Assembly (NCBI RefSeq): GCF_039534915.1
Contig: NZ_BAAAWE010000001.1
Coordinates: 930,001 to 994,000, forward strand
Origin: Streptomyces roseofulvus
GTDB lineage: Bacteria; Actinomycetota; Actinomycetes; Streptomycetales; Streptomycetaceae
Length of the DNA stretch: 64,000 nt
Direction of reading: 5' to 3'
Position 1 is the stretch's first letter; each line of letters opens with the position of its first letter. The position numbers and the translations under genes are program-made. Below, one piece after another: positions 45,620 to 54,445 of this stretch. The notes under the pieces are model-generated. The model did not search any database. It had not been told where the DNA came from and worked only from the letters and a program-made list of their open reading frames with translations.

Positions 45620-47176
45620 TCAGAGCGGGCGCTCGTGGCCCTCCCAGTACGGGTCGCGCAGGCGGCGCTTGTAGAGCTTGCCGTTGGGGTCGCGGGGCAT
45701 GGCGGCAATGAAGTCGAGGGACTTCGGGCGCTTGAAGCCGGCCAGGTGGTCCGCGCAGTGCGCCAGGATCTCCTCGGCGAGCGCCGGCCCCTCCTCGTAC
45801 CCCTCGGCGGTCTCGACGACCGCCTTCACCTCCTCGCCCCAGTCGGCGTGCGGCACGCCGAAGGCGGCGGCGTCGGCGACGGCGGGATGGGCCAGGAGCG
45901 CGGCCTCGATCTCGGCGGGGTAGATGTTGACGCCGCCGGAGATGATCATGTCGATCTTGCGGTCGCGGAGGAAGAGGTAGCCGTCCTCGTCGAGGTAGCC
46001 GAGGTCGCCGACGGTGAAGAAGTCGCCGACGCGGCTCTTCGCCGTCTTGGCCTCGTCCTTGTGGTACTGGAAGCCGCCGGTGTTCATCTTCAGGTAGACC
46101 GTGCCGAGTTCGCCCGGCGGCAGGCGGTTGCCGTCGTCGTCGAGGATCGCGAGTTCGCTGATCGGCCACGCCTTGCCGACGGTTCCGGGCCGCTTCAGCC
46201 ACTCCTCGGCGGTGGCGAACGCGCCGCCGCCCTCGCTGGCCGCGTAGTACTCCTCCACGCACCCGCCCCACCAGGCGATCATCGCCCGCTTGACGTGCTC
46301 GGGGCAGGGTGCGGCGCCGTGGATGGCGTGCCGCATGGAGGTCACGTCGTACCGCGCGCGGGTCTCCTCGGGGAGGGCGAGAAGCCGGTGGAACTGGGTG
46401 GGGACCATGTGGGTGTGGGTGCAGGCGTACCGGTCGATCAGCCGCAGCATCTCCTCCGGCGTCCACTTGTCCATGACGACCAGCGGGTGCCCGATGTGCA
46501 GCGCCGCGGCGGCGAACTGGAGGACGGCCGTGTGGTACAGCGGCGAACAGACCAGATGCACGTCGTCGCCGAAGGGCCGGATGCCGAAGATGCCGAGGAA
46601 TCCGCCGAGATGAGACTCCTCGGGGAGGCGGTCGGGGAGCGGCCGGCGGATCCCCCGGGGGCGGCCGGTGGTGCCCGAGGTGTAGTTCATGACCCAGCCG
46701 AGGGTCCGGTCGGCGGGCTCGGACCCCGGCTGTCCGTCGAGGAGTTCGGCGTACGGGCGGAAGCCGGGCACCGTACCGACGGCGTACCGCCGGCTCGCCG
46801 CGAGGCCCGCCCCGTCGGCGGCGACGGCGGCCGCCTCGGCGAAGCGCTCGTGCGCGATGAGCACCTTGGCGCCGGAGTCGGCGACGATCCAGGCGATCTC
46901 CGCGCCCACGAAGTGGTGGTTGACCGGCACGAGATAGAAACCGGCCTGGGTGGCGGCGAGATGGGCGGTGAAGAACTCGACGCCGTTGGGCAGCACGACG
47001 GCGAAGGCGTCGCCGCGCTCCAGGCCGGCCGCGCGCAGCCCGTGGACCAGCCGGTTGGCGGCGGCGAGCAGCCGGCCGGCCGACCACGCCTCGCCGTCCG
47101 GCGCGACCAGCGCCGTACGGTCGGGGTCGGCGGCGGCCTGGGCCCAGAAGCCGTTCGGGGCGGAGGTGTCGCTCAT
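45620..47176 (-). CDS. Acyl-CoA synthetase (FadD-like)
   Basis: The 518-residue protein starts at ATG 47176, one base overlapping the upstream stop (TGATG), which indicates coupled translation. ANL motifs: MNYTSGTTGRPRGIRR (P-loop, about 155-170), EEYYAASEGGG (A5), FFTVGDLGYLDEDGYL (A7), DRKIDMIISGGVNIYPAEIE and PRDPNGKLYKRRL with the catalytic Lys. It activates a carboxylate to a CoA ester; the N-terminal character resembles the FadD group acting on cyclic or steroid-derived acids, by recollection only. It forms a two-gene operon with the nitronate monooxygenase-like gene under the shared operator. Confidence 0.94.
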   Translation of the reverse strand: MSDTSAPNGFWAQAAADPDRTALVAPDGEAWSAGRLLAAANRLVHGLRAAGLERGDAFAVVLPNGVEFFTAHLAATQAGFYLVPVNHHFVGAEIAWIVADSGAKVLIAHERFAEAAAVAADGAGLAASRRYAVGTVPGFRPYAELLDGQPGSEPADRTLGWVMNYTSGTTGRPRGIRRPLPDRLPEESHLGGFLGIFGIRPFGDDVHLVCSPLYHTAVLQFAAAALHIGHPLVVMDKWTPEEMLRLIDRYACTHTHMVPTQFHRLLALPEETRARYDVTSMRHAIHGAAPCPEHVKRAMIAWWGGCVEEYYAASEGGGAFATAEEWLKRPGTVGKAWPISELAILDDDGNRLPPGELGTVYLKMNTGGFQYHKDEAKTAKSRVGDFFTVGDLGYLDEDGYLFLRDRKIDMIISGGVNIYPAEIEAALLAHPAVADAAAFGVPHADWGEEVKAVVETAEGYEEGPALAEEILAHCADHLAGFKRPKSLDFIAAMPRDPNGKLYKRRLRDPYWEGHERPL

Positions 47177-48282
47177 CACCGCTCCCTTCCGGCGATCCCG
47201 TTGATCCGGTCGACGGCCTTCTCGAAGCCGCGGGTCAGCTCGTCGACGACCTGCTGGACGCTTCGCTCGGAGTTCATCCGGCCGACGATCTGTCCGACGG
47301 GGGTGCCGAGCAGCGGGTCGATCTCGTACTTCTGGATCCGCGACACCGCCTCCGCGACCAGCAGCCCCTGGAGCGGCATGGGCAGCGGGCCGGGCCCGGC
47401 CGGGTCCTCCCAGGCGTCGGTCCACTCGGTGCGGAGCTGGCGGGCCGGCTTGCCGGTCAGCGCGCGGGAGCGGACGGTGTCGCCGGAACCGGCGGCGAGG
47501 AGCTTCGCGGTCAGGGCGCGCGAGTGGAGGTCGGCCTCGGTGGTGGTGAGCCAGATCGAGCCGAGCCACACGCCCTGGGCGCCGAGCGCCAGGCCGGCGG
47601 CGATCTGCTCGCCGCTGCCGATGCCGCCGGCCGCGAGGACCGGGAGCGGTGAGACGGCGTCCACGACCTCGGGGGTGAGCACCATGGAGGCGATCTCGCC
47701 GGTGTGGCCGCCGGCCTCGTAGCCCTGGGCGACGACGATGTCGATGCCGGCCTCCGCGTGGCGGCGGGCGTGCCGGGCGCTGCCGGCGAGGGCGGCGACG
47801 AGCACGCCGTGCTCGTGGGCGCGGGCGACGACGTCCGGCGGCGGTGAGCCGAGGGCGTTGGCGAGCAGCCTGATGGGGTAGTCGAAGGCGACGTCGAGCT
47901 GGCTGCGGGCGACCTCCTCCATCCAGCCGGTGATCCGCCAGCCCGACGCCTCGCCCTCGGCGAGCTCCGGCACGCCGTGCTTGGCGAGGACGGACCGGAC
48001 GTACTCCCGGTGGCCGGCGGGGATCATGGCCTCGACGTCGGCCTCGGTGACGCCCTCGACCTTCTTGGCGGGCATCACGACGTCGAGCCCGTAGGGCCGT
48101 CCGCCGGTGTGCTCCTGCATCCAGTCGAGGTCGCGGGCGAGGTCGTCCGGGGCGGTGTAGCGCACCGCGCCCAGGACGCCGAAGCAGCCGGCCCGGCTGA
48201 GGGCGGCGGCGACCGCGGGGAAGGGCGTGAAGCCGAAGATGGCGTGCTCGATCCCCAGTGTGCGACTCAGCTCCGTCTCCAT
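47176..48282 (-). CDS. Nitronate monooxygenase-like flavoprotein
   Basis: The 368-residue TIM-barrel protein starts at ATG 48282. 2-nitropropane dioxygenase/NMO features are present: an N-terminal IFGFTPFPAVAAALSRAGCFGVLGAV, VVAQGYEAGGHTGEIASM (catalytic-His region, about 213-228), LAAGGIGSGEQIAAGLALGAQGVWLGS (FMN phosphate binding, about 245-270). Members oxidise alkyl nitronates, but many actinobacterial copies sit in lipid or steroid catabolic operons and may be enoyl-CoA-type or other FMN oxidoreductases. Its co-transcription with an acyl-CoA synthetase favours the latter. The operator at 48322-48350 is 40 bp upstream. Confidence 0.92.
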   Translation of the reverse strand: METELSRTLGIEHAIFGFTPFPAVAAALSRAGCFGVLGAVRYTAPDDLARDLDWMQEHTGGRPYGLDVVMPAKKVEGVTEADVEAMIPAGHREYVRSVLAKHGVPELAEGEASGWRITGWMEEVARSQLDVAFDYPIRLLANALGSPPPDVVARAHEHGVLVAALAGSARHARRHAEAGIDIVVAQGYEAGGHTGEIASMVLTPEVVDAVSPLPVLAAGGIGSGEQIAAGLALGAQGVWLGSIWLTTTEADLHSRALTAKLLAAGSGDTVRSRALTGKPARQLRTEWTDAWEDPAGPGPLPMPLQGLLVAEAVSRIQKYEIDPLLGTPVGQIVGRMNSERSVQQVVDELTRGFEKAVDRINGIAGRER

Positions 48283-48321
48283 GGGCGGCAGGATGCCGCA
48301 GCGGGGCGGTGGAGGGAAGAG

Positions 48322-48350
48322 GTTTTCTGATGCATCGTCAGATTCTTTGG
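48322..48350. promoter_or_regulatory. Second copy of the TCTGA-N7-TCAGA operator
   Basis: TCTGAT (48326-48331) and GTCAGA (48337-48342) sit in the same flanks, GTTTTCTGA and GTCAGATTCTTTGG, as the site at 21221-21249. It is 40 bp upstream of the nitronate monooxygenase-like gene and in the same orientation relative to the minus-strand operon. Confidence 0.65.
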
Positions 48351-48449
48351 GGGTGGGGCGGCGGGGGTGCCGCGCGGGCGGGGAGGCGGCCATCGGGGAA
48401 GGTGGGGGACGTACGGGCCGGGGCCGGGTGGCCGGGGCCGGGTGAGCGG

Positions 48450-48585
48450 GTCGGGCGCACGGGCCGGCGTCGGTGTGCCGGTCGGACGCAGGGCCGGAGT
48501 CGGTGTGCGGCTCGGGCGCATGGGCCGGAGTCGGTGTGCGGCTCGGGCCCGGGGACCGGAGTCGGTGTGCGGATCGGGTGTGCGG
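48450..48585. repeat. 30-31-bp tandem repeat upstream of the serine hydrolase gene
   Basis: Four full units (48450-48480, 48481-48510, 48511-48541, 48542-48572) and a partial fifth share the block GTCGGTGTGCGG and a preceding GGGCCGGAG. The period is not a multiple of three, so it is non-coding. It ends 11 bp before the serine hydrolase ATG and includes its GGAGG. Confidence 0.8.
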
Positions 48586-48595
48586 AGGCGGGCAG

Positions 48596-50311
48596 ATGGG
48601 TGAGGCGGGGCGCGGACGCGCGGGTGGAGGTCTCCTGCGATGGGGCACGGCGGAGGAGGCCGGGCTGCTGGCGCGGGAGCTGGAGGGGATGGTCGACGAC
48701 GTACGGGCGTTCCTCGGGCCCTCGCCGGTACGGCCGTGGTGTGCGGGGGCCGTGCTGCTCGCCGGGCGGGGCCGGACGGTGGCGCTGCACCGGGCGGTCG
48801 GCTGGGCGGCGCGCTGGGCCGCGTACGACGAGGAGAGCGACACGGGCGTCGACCTGGCACCGGAGGATCGGGTCCCGATGACCCCGGACACCGTCTTCGA
48901 CGTCGCGTCGCTCACCAAGCTCTTCACCTCCCTGCTGGCCGTGCGGCAGGTCGAGCGGGGCGCGCTGGCGCTCGGGGAGCGGGTCGCGGCGTACCTGCCC
49001 GAGTTCGGCCGGGCGGGGAAGGCGGACGTCACGGTCCGGCAGCTGCTCGCCCACACGTCGGGGCTGCGGGCGGAGCTGCCGCTGTACGAGGCGCCGGACC
49101 CGGAGGCGCGGCTGCGGATGCTGTGGGAGGAGGCGCCGCTGGACCCGCCGGGCACGGTCTACCGCTACTCGGACCTCAATCTGATCGCACTGCACCTGCT
49201 CCTGGAGCGGATCACCGGTCGCGGTCTGGAGAGACTGCTCCACGACGAGATCACCGCTCCGCTCGGGATGCACCGCACGCGTTTCGTCCCCCCGCTCTCG
49301 TGGCGGGCGGAGACGGCCGCCACCGAGGACTCCCGCCGGCCGTGGGCGCGGCTCGACCGGGGCATGGTCCGGGGCGAGGTCCATGACGAGAACGCGTTCG
49401 CGATGGGCGGCGTCGCGGGCCACGCCGGCGTCTTCTCGCGCGCCCGCGACCTCGCCGTGCTCGCCCGGACGCTCCTCGACGGCGGCGCGTACGGCCCGAC
49501 CCGGATCCTCTCCCCCGCCTCCGTGGACCTCCTGCTCACCGACGTCAACCAGGACTTCCCCGGCCACGCGCACGGCCTCGGCTTCGAGCTGGACCAGCGC
49601 TGGTACATGGGCGCCCTGTCCGGTCCCCGCACCGCCGGGCACACCGGCTTCACCGGCACCAGCCTGGTCCTCGCCCCGGACTCGGACACGTTCCTGATCC
49701 TGCTGGCCAACGCGGTGCACCCCGTCCGCACCTGGCGCTCGGGCTCGGCCCCCCGGGTGGCGGCCGCGAACCGCCTCGCCCGCGCGGTCCCGGTCCGCCC
49801 GCCGGCCGGCACCGGCCCCACGGCCTGGTTCTCCGGCATGGCTGTCCCCGGCGGCGCCACGCTCACCCTCCCCCCGACGGGGCCGGGCGCGGCACGCCTC
49901 ACCTGCCTCCTCTGGTGGGACACGGCGCCGGGCACCGACCGGCTCACCCTGGAGGCGGCGACCGACAGCACGGCAGCCGGCGGCACGGCGACCGGCGGCA
50001 CGGCGCGATGGCGGCCGCTCGCCTTCGACACGGCGCCCGTCGAGGGGCCGGAGGATCCGCTCCCCCACCCGGACGGCACGGCCGACGGCTGGTCCGGCCG
50101 CCGCTGGCACCGCCTCACCGCCGCCCTCCCGCCCGCCCCCGGACTCCGCCTCCGCTTCCGGTACGCCACCGCCTCCCCCACCGTCGGGCGCGGGGTGTAC
50201 GTGACCGGCCCGCGGGTCCTGGACCGCTCGGGCGGCCCGCTCTTCGACGAGTCCCGGCCGGCGGACGGGGCCCGCGTGGAGGCGGCCGGCTGGCACCGTT
50301 CGGCGGACTGA
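48596..50311 (+). CDS. Serine hydrolase, beta-lactamase class C/PBP4* family
   Basis: ATG 48596 follows GGAGG by seven bases, giving 571 residues. No signal peptide is evident. The beta-lactamase fold spans residues about 40-380: the SxxK motif is ASLTKLF (near 109-112), the second motif reads YSDLN (YxN-like position with Asp), and HTGFTGTS replaces KTG. These suit an esterase, D-aminopeptidase or carboxypeptidase rather than a true antibiotic beta-lactamase. Residues 385-571 form an additional Pro/Ala-linked beta-rich domain (ARLTCLLWWDTAP...RLRFRYAT), possibly carbohydrate-binding. It is divergent from the nitronate monooxygenase operon. Confidence 0.88.
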   Translation: MGEAGRGRAGGGLLRWGTAEEAGLLARELEGMVDDVRAFLGPSPVRPWCAGAVLLAGRGRTVALHRAVGWAARWAAYDEESDTGVDLAPEDRVPMTPDTVFDVASLTKLFTSLLAVRQVERGALALGERVAAYLPEFGRAGKADVTVRQLLAHTSGLRAELPLYEAPDPEARLRMLWEEAPLDPPGTVYRYSDLNLIALHLLLERITGRGLERLLHDEITAPLGMHRTRFVPPLSWRAETAATEDSRRPWARLDRGMVRGEVHDENAFAMGGVAGHAGVFSRARDLAVLARTLLDGGAYGPTRILSPASVDLLLTDVNQDFPGHAHGLGFELDQRWYMGALSGPRTAGHTGFTGTSLVLAPDSDTFLILLANAVHPVRTWRSGSAPRVAAANRLARAVPVRPPAGTGPTAWFSGMAVPGGATLTLPPTGPGAARLTCLLWWDTAPGTDRLTLEAATDSTAAGGTATGGTARWRPLAFDTAPVEGPEDPLPHPDGTADGWSGRRWHRLTAALPPAPGLRLRFRYATASPTVGRGVYVTGPRVLDRSGGPLFDESRPADGARVEAAGWHRSAD

Positions 50312-50324
50312 GGGGACCTGGTCC

Positions 50325-51005
50325 CTACTGCGGCGGCCCGGCGACCCCGACGCACGCCTCGTTGCCCTCGGGGTCGGCGAGGACCACGTTCGACGGGGCG
50401 TCGGCGTCGTTCACGATCCGGCCGCCTGCGGCAAGGGCCGCCGCGATCCGGGCCTCGGCCTCGTCGTAGGGCACCCAGACGTCGACGTGCACCCGGTTGC
50501 GCCCGCCCCGGGGCTCGTCCATGCGCTGGAAGTAGAAGGGCGCGCCCCGGCGCCGCGGGTCGATCAGGTCCTCGTCGCTGCCCGCGCGGTTCTCGTAGCC
50601 GAGCAGCGCCCGCCAGAACGGCAGCACGTCCGCCACCACCAGCGCGTCCAGCGTCACCTGGACGGTGCCGACGGCGGACGGGTCGGCGGCCAGTCCCCGG
50701 GCGCGGGCGAATGCCGAGATCCGGCGGGCGACTTCCAGGTGCCGCTCCGTCAGGCCGTAGTAGGCGTCGGTGACGGTGATCAGCCGGACGAGGACCGTGT
50801 CGGGCCGGAGATCGACGTCGGGCTCCTCCCCTTCGCCGTCGAGGAGCTCCGCCAGTTCCGCCACGAACGCGGCCCCGGCGGCGAAGGTCGCCGTCCGGAA
50901 GGCGGCGCAGGCGCCCTCCCCGACGACCCGCCAGTCCTCCAGGCCGGGCGTCTCGTGGAACCGCCGCGGCCTGATCCGCTCCGTCTTCTCGTCCGTCTCG
51001 CTCAT
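50325..51005 (-). CDS. VOC-family protein with N-terminal pterin-dehydratase-like domain
   Basis: The 226-residue protein begins at ATG 51005. Residues about 20-110 have the fold pattern of pterin-4a-carbinolamine dehydratase (DWRVVGEGACAAFRTATFAAGAAFVAELAELL, then VRLITVTDAYYGLTERHLEVARRI). The catalytic HHP motif is replaced by EEPD and the THD His is absent, so dehydratase activity is unlikely. Residues about 115-226 are a glyoxalase/VOC domain (VTLDALVVADVLPFWRALLGY, VHVDVWVPYDEAEARIAAALAAGGRI, DPEGNEACV). The fusion recurs in Streptomyces as far as I recall. It is convergent with the serine hydrolase gene; the ligand is unknown. Confidence 0.88.
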   Translation of the reverse strand: MSETDEKTERIRPRRFHETPGLEDWRVVGEGACAAFRTATFAAGAAFVAELAELLDGEGEEPDVDLRPDTVLVRLITVTDAYYGLTERHLEVARRISAFARARGLAADPSAVGTVQVTLDALVVADVLPFWRALLGYENRAGSDEDLIDPRRRGAPFYFQRMDEPRGGRNRVHVDVWVPYDEAEARIAAALAAGGRIVNDADAPSNVVLADPEGNEACVGVAGPPQ

Positions 51006-51069
51006 GCGGACAACGTAGCGGAGGGGTACGACAGTTGACGGAGGGGGGACCGGCGACCGTGCCCAGCGG

Positions 51070-51987
51070 TCACAAGGCGCCCGGGCCGGGGGCCGCGGCG
51101 GTGCGCAGGGCGGTCAGGACGGGGACGATGAGGGGGTGGTCCTCGGCGCCGCGGCGGACGGCCGCGAAGACGCGGCGGGTGGGCGCGACGCCGTCGACGG
51201 GGCGGACGGCGACGTCGGTCAGGTCCATGCCGCGCAGCGCCGAGCGGGGCACGAGGGCCGCGCCGGCACCGGCGGCGGCGAGGGCGACGACGGCCCGGAA
51301 GTCGTCCGAGACGTGCTCGAAGCGGGGCGCGAAGCCGGCGTACTCGCAGGCGAGGACGGTCACGTCGTGGCACGGGTTGCCCGCGGACTGGCCGATCCAG
51401 GCGTCCCTGGCCAGGTCGGCGAGGGCGATGCGGTCGCTGCCGCCGAGGGGGTGACCGGGCGGGAGCACCACGTCGAAGGGCTCCGCGTAGAGCGGCACCC
51501 GGGTGAGCCGGTCGTCGTCCTCGCCGGGGGCGCCCCGGTACTCGACGGCCACCGCCACGTCGACCTGCCGGTCCAGGACCATCAGCAGGCTCTCGTCGCC
51601 CTCGGCGTCCCGCACCCGGACCCGGATGCCCGGGGCGGCGGCGGCGAGATCCGCGATGGCGGGGGCGACGACGAGGCCGATGCCGGTGGCGAACGCGGCG
51701 ACCGTGACGGTGCCCGCCTCGCCCGAGCCGTAGGCGGCGAGTTCCGCCTCCGCCCGCTCCAGCTGGGCCAGGACGGCGTTGGCGTGGCTCAGCAGGATCT
51801 CGCCGGCGGGGGTGAGTCTGGCGCCCCGGGCGCTGCGGTCGACGAGCCGGTGGCCGGTCTCCTGCTCCAGCGCGGCGAGCTGCTGGGAGACGGCGGAGGG
51901 GGTGAGGTAGAGCGCGGCGGCCGCCGCCGTGACCGTGCGGTGGTCGGCCACCGCGCGGAGGATGTGCAACCGCCGTGCTTCGATCAT
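51070..51987 (-). CDS. LysR-family transcriptional regulator
   Basis: The 305-residue protein has the LysR winged HTH at residues 1-60 (LHILRAVADHRTVTAAAAALYLTPSAVSQQLAALEQETG), a linker helix, and a type 2 periplasmic-binding-like effector domain (90-295, with LVVAPAIADLAA, QVDVAVAVEYRG, DDFRAVVALAAAGAGAALVP). The binding pocket's ligand is unknown. It lies 58 bp downstream of kbl on the same strand, so it may be read through from tdh-kbl and could regulate threonine catabolism or an unrelated target. Confidence 0.93.
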   Translation of the reverse strand: MIEARRLHILRAVADHRTVTAAAAALYLTPSAVSQQLAALEQETGHRLVDRSARGARLTPAGEILLSHANAVLAQLERAEAELAAYGSGEAGTVTVAAFATGIGLVVAPAIADLAAAAPGIRVRVRDAEGDESLLMVLDRQVDVAVAVEYRGAPGEDDDRLTRVPLYAEPFDVVLPPGHPLGGSDRIALADLARDAWIGQSAGNPCHDVTVLACEYAGFAPRFEHVSDDFRAVVALAAAGAGAALVPRSALRGMDLTDVAVRPVDGVAPTRRVFAAVRRGAEDHPLIVPVLTALRTAAAPGPGAL

Positions 51988-52045
51988 GCGTCCAGTCTCC
52001 CAGGCCGTGGGGGCTCCTCGCGCCCACGGCCCGGGGCCGGGCGGC

Positions 52046-53245
52046 TCAGCCGCGCAGTTCGGCGCGCGCCGCCACGAAGGCGTCCACCGCGCGGTTCACG
52101 TCCTCCGTGGAGTGGGCGGCGGACAGCTGGACGCGGATGCGGGCCTGGCCCTGCGGGACGACCGGGTACGAGAAGCCGATCACGTAGACGCCGCGCTCCA
52201 GGAGCAGCTCGGCCATCTTCCCGGCCTCCGCCGCGTCGCCGATCATGACGGGCGCGATGGCGTGGTCGCCGGGGAGGATGTCGAAGCCGGCCTCGGTCAT
52301 GCGACCGCGGAACAGCGCCGTGTTGGCGTTGAGCCTGTCGCGCAGGTCGCCGGCGGACTCCAGCAGGTCGAGGACCTTGAGGGAGGCGGCGGCGATGACC
52401 GGGGCGAGGGTGTTGGAGAAGAGGTACGGGCGGGACCGCTGGCGCAGCAGGGCGACGATCTCGGCGCGGGCCGCGACGTAGCCGCCGGAGGCGCCGCCGA
52501 GGGCCTTGCCGAGGGTGCCGGTGATGATGTCGACGCGGTCCATGACGCCGTGCAGCTCCGGGGTGCCGCGGCCGCCGGCGCCGACGAAGCCGACGGCGTG
52601 CGAGTCGTCGACCATGACCATGGCGTCGTAGCGCTCGGCCAGGTCGCAGATGTCGGCGAGCGGGGCGACGTACCCGTCCATGGAGAAGACGCCGTCGGTG
52701 ACGATCAGCTTGCGCCGGGCGCCGCCCTCGGTGGCCTCCTTGAGCTGCTGCTCCAGGTCGGCCATGTCGCGGTTGGCGTAGCGGAAGCGGCGGGCCTTGG
52801 AGAGGCGGATGCCGTCGATGATGGAGGCGTGGTTGAGGGCGTCGGAGATGACCGCGTCCTCGGCGCCGAGGAGGGTCTCGAAGACGCCGCCGTTGGCGTC
52901 GAAGCAGGAGGAGTAGAGGATCGTGTCCTCCTGGCCGAGGAAGGCCGAGAGGCGGGCCTCCAGCTCCTTGTGCACCTCCTGGGTGCCGCAGATGAAGCGG
53001 ACCGACGCCATGCCGTAACCCCAGCGGTCGAGGGCCTCGTGGGCCGCGGCGACGACGTCGGGGTGGTCGGCGAGGCCGAGGTAGTTGTTGGCGCAGAAGT
53101 TCAGCACCTCGCCGGGGCGGCCTCCGGCCGTGACCTCGACGGTCGCGGACTGGGGGGTGCCGATGACGCGCTCGGGCTTGAAGAGGCCGTCCGCCCGGAT
53201 CTCGTCGAGGGTGGCGCGGATGTCGTCGCGTACGGAATCGAACAT
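52046..53245 (-). CDS. kbl: Glycine C-acetyltransferase (2-amino-3-ketobutyrate CoA ligase)
   Basis: The 399-residue protein (family length about 398) is a type I PLP enzyme of the alpha-oxoamine synthase group. Visible motifs: [15 protein letters not shown] (residues 48-62), [11 protein letters not shown], the ring-stacking [10 protein letters not shown] segment, [16 protein letters not shown] (PLP-binding Asp and His), and [15 protein letters not shown] with the PLP Lys near 243. It cleaves 2-amino-3-ketobutyrate with CoA to glycine and acetyl-CoA. It follows tdh with a 3-bp gap, the classical tdh-kbl threonine utilisation pair. Confidence 0.97.
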   Translation of the reverse strand: MFDSVRDDIRATLDEIRADGLFKPERVIGTPQSATVEVTAGGRPGEVLNFCANNYLGLADHPDVVAAAHEALDRWGYGMASVRFICGTQEVHKELEARLSAFLGQEDTILYSSCFDANGGVFETLLGAEDAVISDALNHASIIDGIRLSKARRFRYANRDMADLEQQLKEATEGGARRKLIVTDGVFSMDGYVAPLADICDLAERYDAMVMVDDSHAVGFVGAGGRGTPELHGVMDRVDIITGTLGKALGGASGGYVAARAEIVALLRQRSRPYLFSNTLAPVIAAASLKVLDLLESAGDLRDRLNANTALFRGRMTEAGFDILPGDHAIAPVMIGDAAEAGKMAELLLERGVYVIGFSYPVVPQGQARIRVQLSAAHSTEDVNRAVDAFVAARAELRG

Positions 53246-53248
53246 GGG

Positions 53249-54289
53249 TCAGGCTCCCGCAGTCCAGTCGAGGATGATCTTGCCGCTCTTGCCGGAGGCC
53301 GCGTCGTCGAAGGCGGCCTCGTAGTCGGTGTAGTCGTACCGGCCGGTGATGACCGGGGACAGGTCGAGCCCGCCCTCCAGCAGGACCGACATGGCGTACC
53401 AGGTCTCGAACATCTCGCGGCCGTAGATGCCCTTGATGGTGATCATCGAGGTGACGATCTTCGCCCAGTCGACGGCGAAGTCCTCGCTCGGCAGGCCGAG
53501 CATGGCGATCTTTCCGCCGTGGGTCATGTTGGCGATCATGTCGCGCATGGCGTGCGGGTTGCCCGACATCTCCAGGCCGACGTCGAAGCCCTCCTTGAGC
53601 CCGAGGGTGCGCTGGCCGTCTGCGATGGTCCGCTCGGCCACGTTGAGCGCGAGGGAGACGCCGGTCTTGCGGGCCAGGTCGAGGCGCTCCTCGCTGACGT
53701 CGGTGATGACGACGTTCCGGGCGCCGGCGTGCTTGGCGACGGCGGCGGCCATGATGCCGATCGGGCCCGCGCCGGTGACGAGGACGTCCTCGCCGACCAG
53801 CGGGAAGGAGAGGGCGGTGTGGACGGCGTTGCCGAACGGGTCGAAGATCGCGGCGACGTCGAGGTCGACGGGGACGCGGTGCACCCACACGTTGGAGGCG
53901 GGCAGCGCGACGTACTCGGCGAAGGCGCCGTCGCGGCCGACGCCGAGGCCGACGGTGGCGCGGCAGAGGTGGCGGCGGCCGGCGAGACAGTTGCGGCACT
54001 TGCCGCAGACGAGGTGGCCCTCGCCGCTGACCAGGTCGCCGACGGCGATGTCGGAGACGTCACGCCCGACGGAGACGACCTCGCCGACGAACTCGTGGCC
54101 GATGGTCATCGGGGTGGCGATGGTCTTCTGCGCCCAGCCGTCCCAGGAGCGGATGTGCAGGTCGGTGCCGCAGATGCCGGTCCGCTTGACCTTGATCAGT
54201 ACGTCGCCGGGGCCGGTCTCCGGCTCGGGCACGTCCGTGAGCCAGAGTCCCGGCTCCGCCTTCAGCTTGACCAATGCCTTCAATGCCAC
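53249..54289 (-). CDS. tdh: L-threonine 3-dehydrogenase
   Basis: The 346-residue protein starts at GTG (54287-54289), beginning [15 protein letters not shown] zinc-dependent medium-chain dehydrogenase: catalytic-zinc Cys in GICGTDLHI (about 38-46), GHEFVGEV, structural-zinc [15 protein letters not shown] (about 93-107), and Rossmann [16 protein letters not shown] (about 168-183). It oxidises L-threonine to 2-amino-3-ketobutyrate with NAD+, the substrate of the adjacent kbl product. A perfect 18-bp palindrome lies 36 bp upstream. The start lacks a well-spaced ribosome binding site (GGGAG is only two bases away). Confidence 0.96.
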   Translation of the reverse strand: MALKALVKLKAEPGLWLTDVPEPETGPGDVLIKVKRTGICGTDLHIRSWDGWAQKTIATPMTIGHEFVGEVVSVGRDVSDIAVGDLVSGEGHLVCGKCRNCLAGRRHLCRATVGLGVGRDGAFAEYVALPASNVWVHRVPVDLDVAAIFDPFGNAVHTALSFPLVGEDVLVTGAGPIGIMAAAVAKHAGARNVVITDVSEERLDLARKTGVSLALNVAERTIADGQRTLGLKEGFDVGLEMSGNPHAMRDMIANMTHGGKIAMLGLPSEDFAVDWAKIVTSMITIKGIYGREMFETWYAMSVLLEGGLDLSPVITGRYDYTDYEAAFDDAASGKSGKIILDWTAGA

Positions 54290-54325
54290 GGCTCCCGACG
54301 TGCGTGTCCTGTGATGTACGGGTCA

Positions 54326-54343
54326 GGGCACGCGCGCGTGCCC
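54326..54343. promoter_or_regulatory. Perfect palindrome GGGCACGCGCGCGTGCCC upstream of tdh
   Basis: The 18-bp sequence is its own reverse complement and lies 36 bp upstream of the tdh start. It may be a regulator site or form a 5' leader hairpin. Confidence 0.45.
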
Positions 54344-54445
54344 AAGATCCTCGGAGACGAATCTTCCGTACCGGAGGCTCGCGGTCCATCGAGGTTTTCT
54401 TAAGCGCGCTCGCAGTTCAGCTTCACGCCGGGGCGTCGCCGCTGC

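Noticed and set aside
48596..50311. Antibiotic-inactivating class C beta-lactamase
   Set aside because: The second motif is YSD and the third is HTG instead of YxN and KTG, and no signal peptide is present; esterase or peptidase activity fits better.
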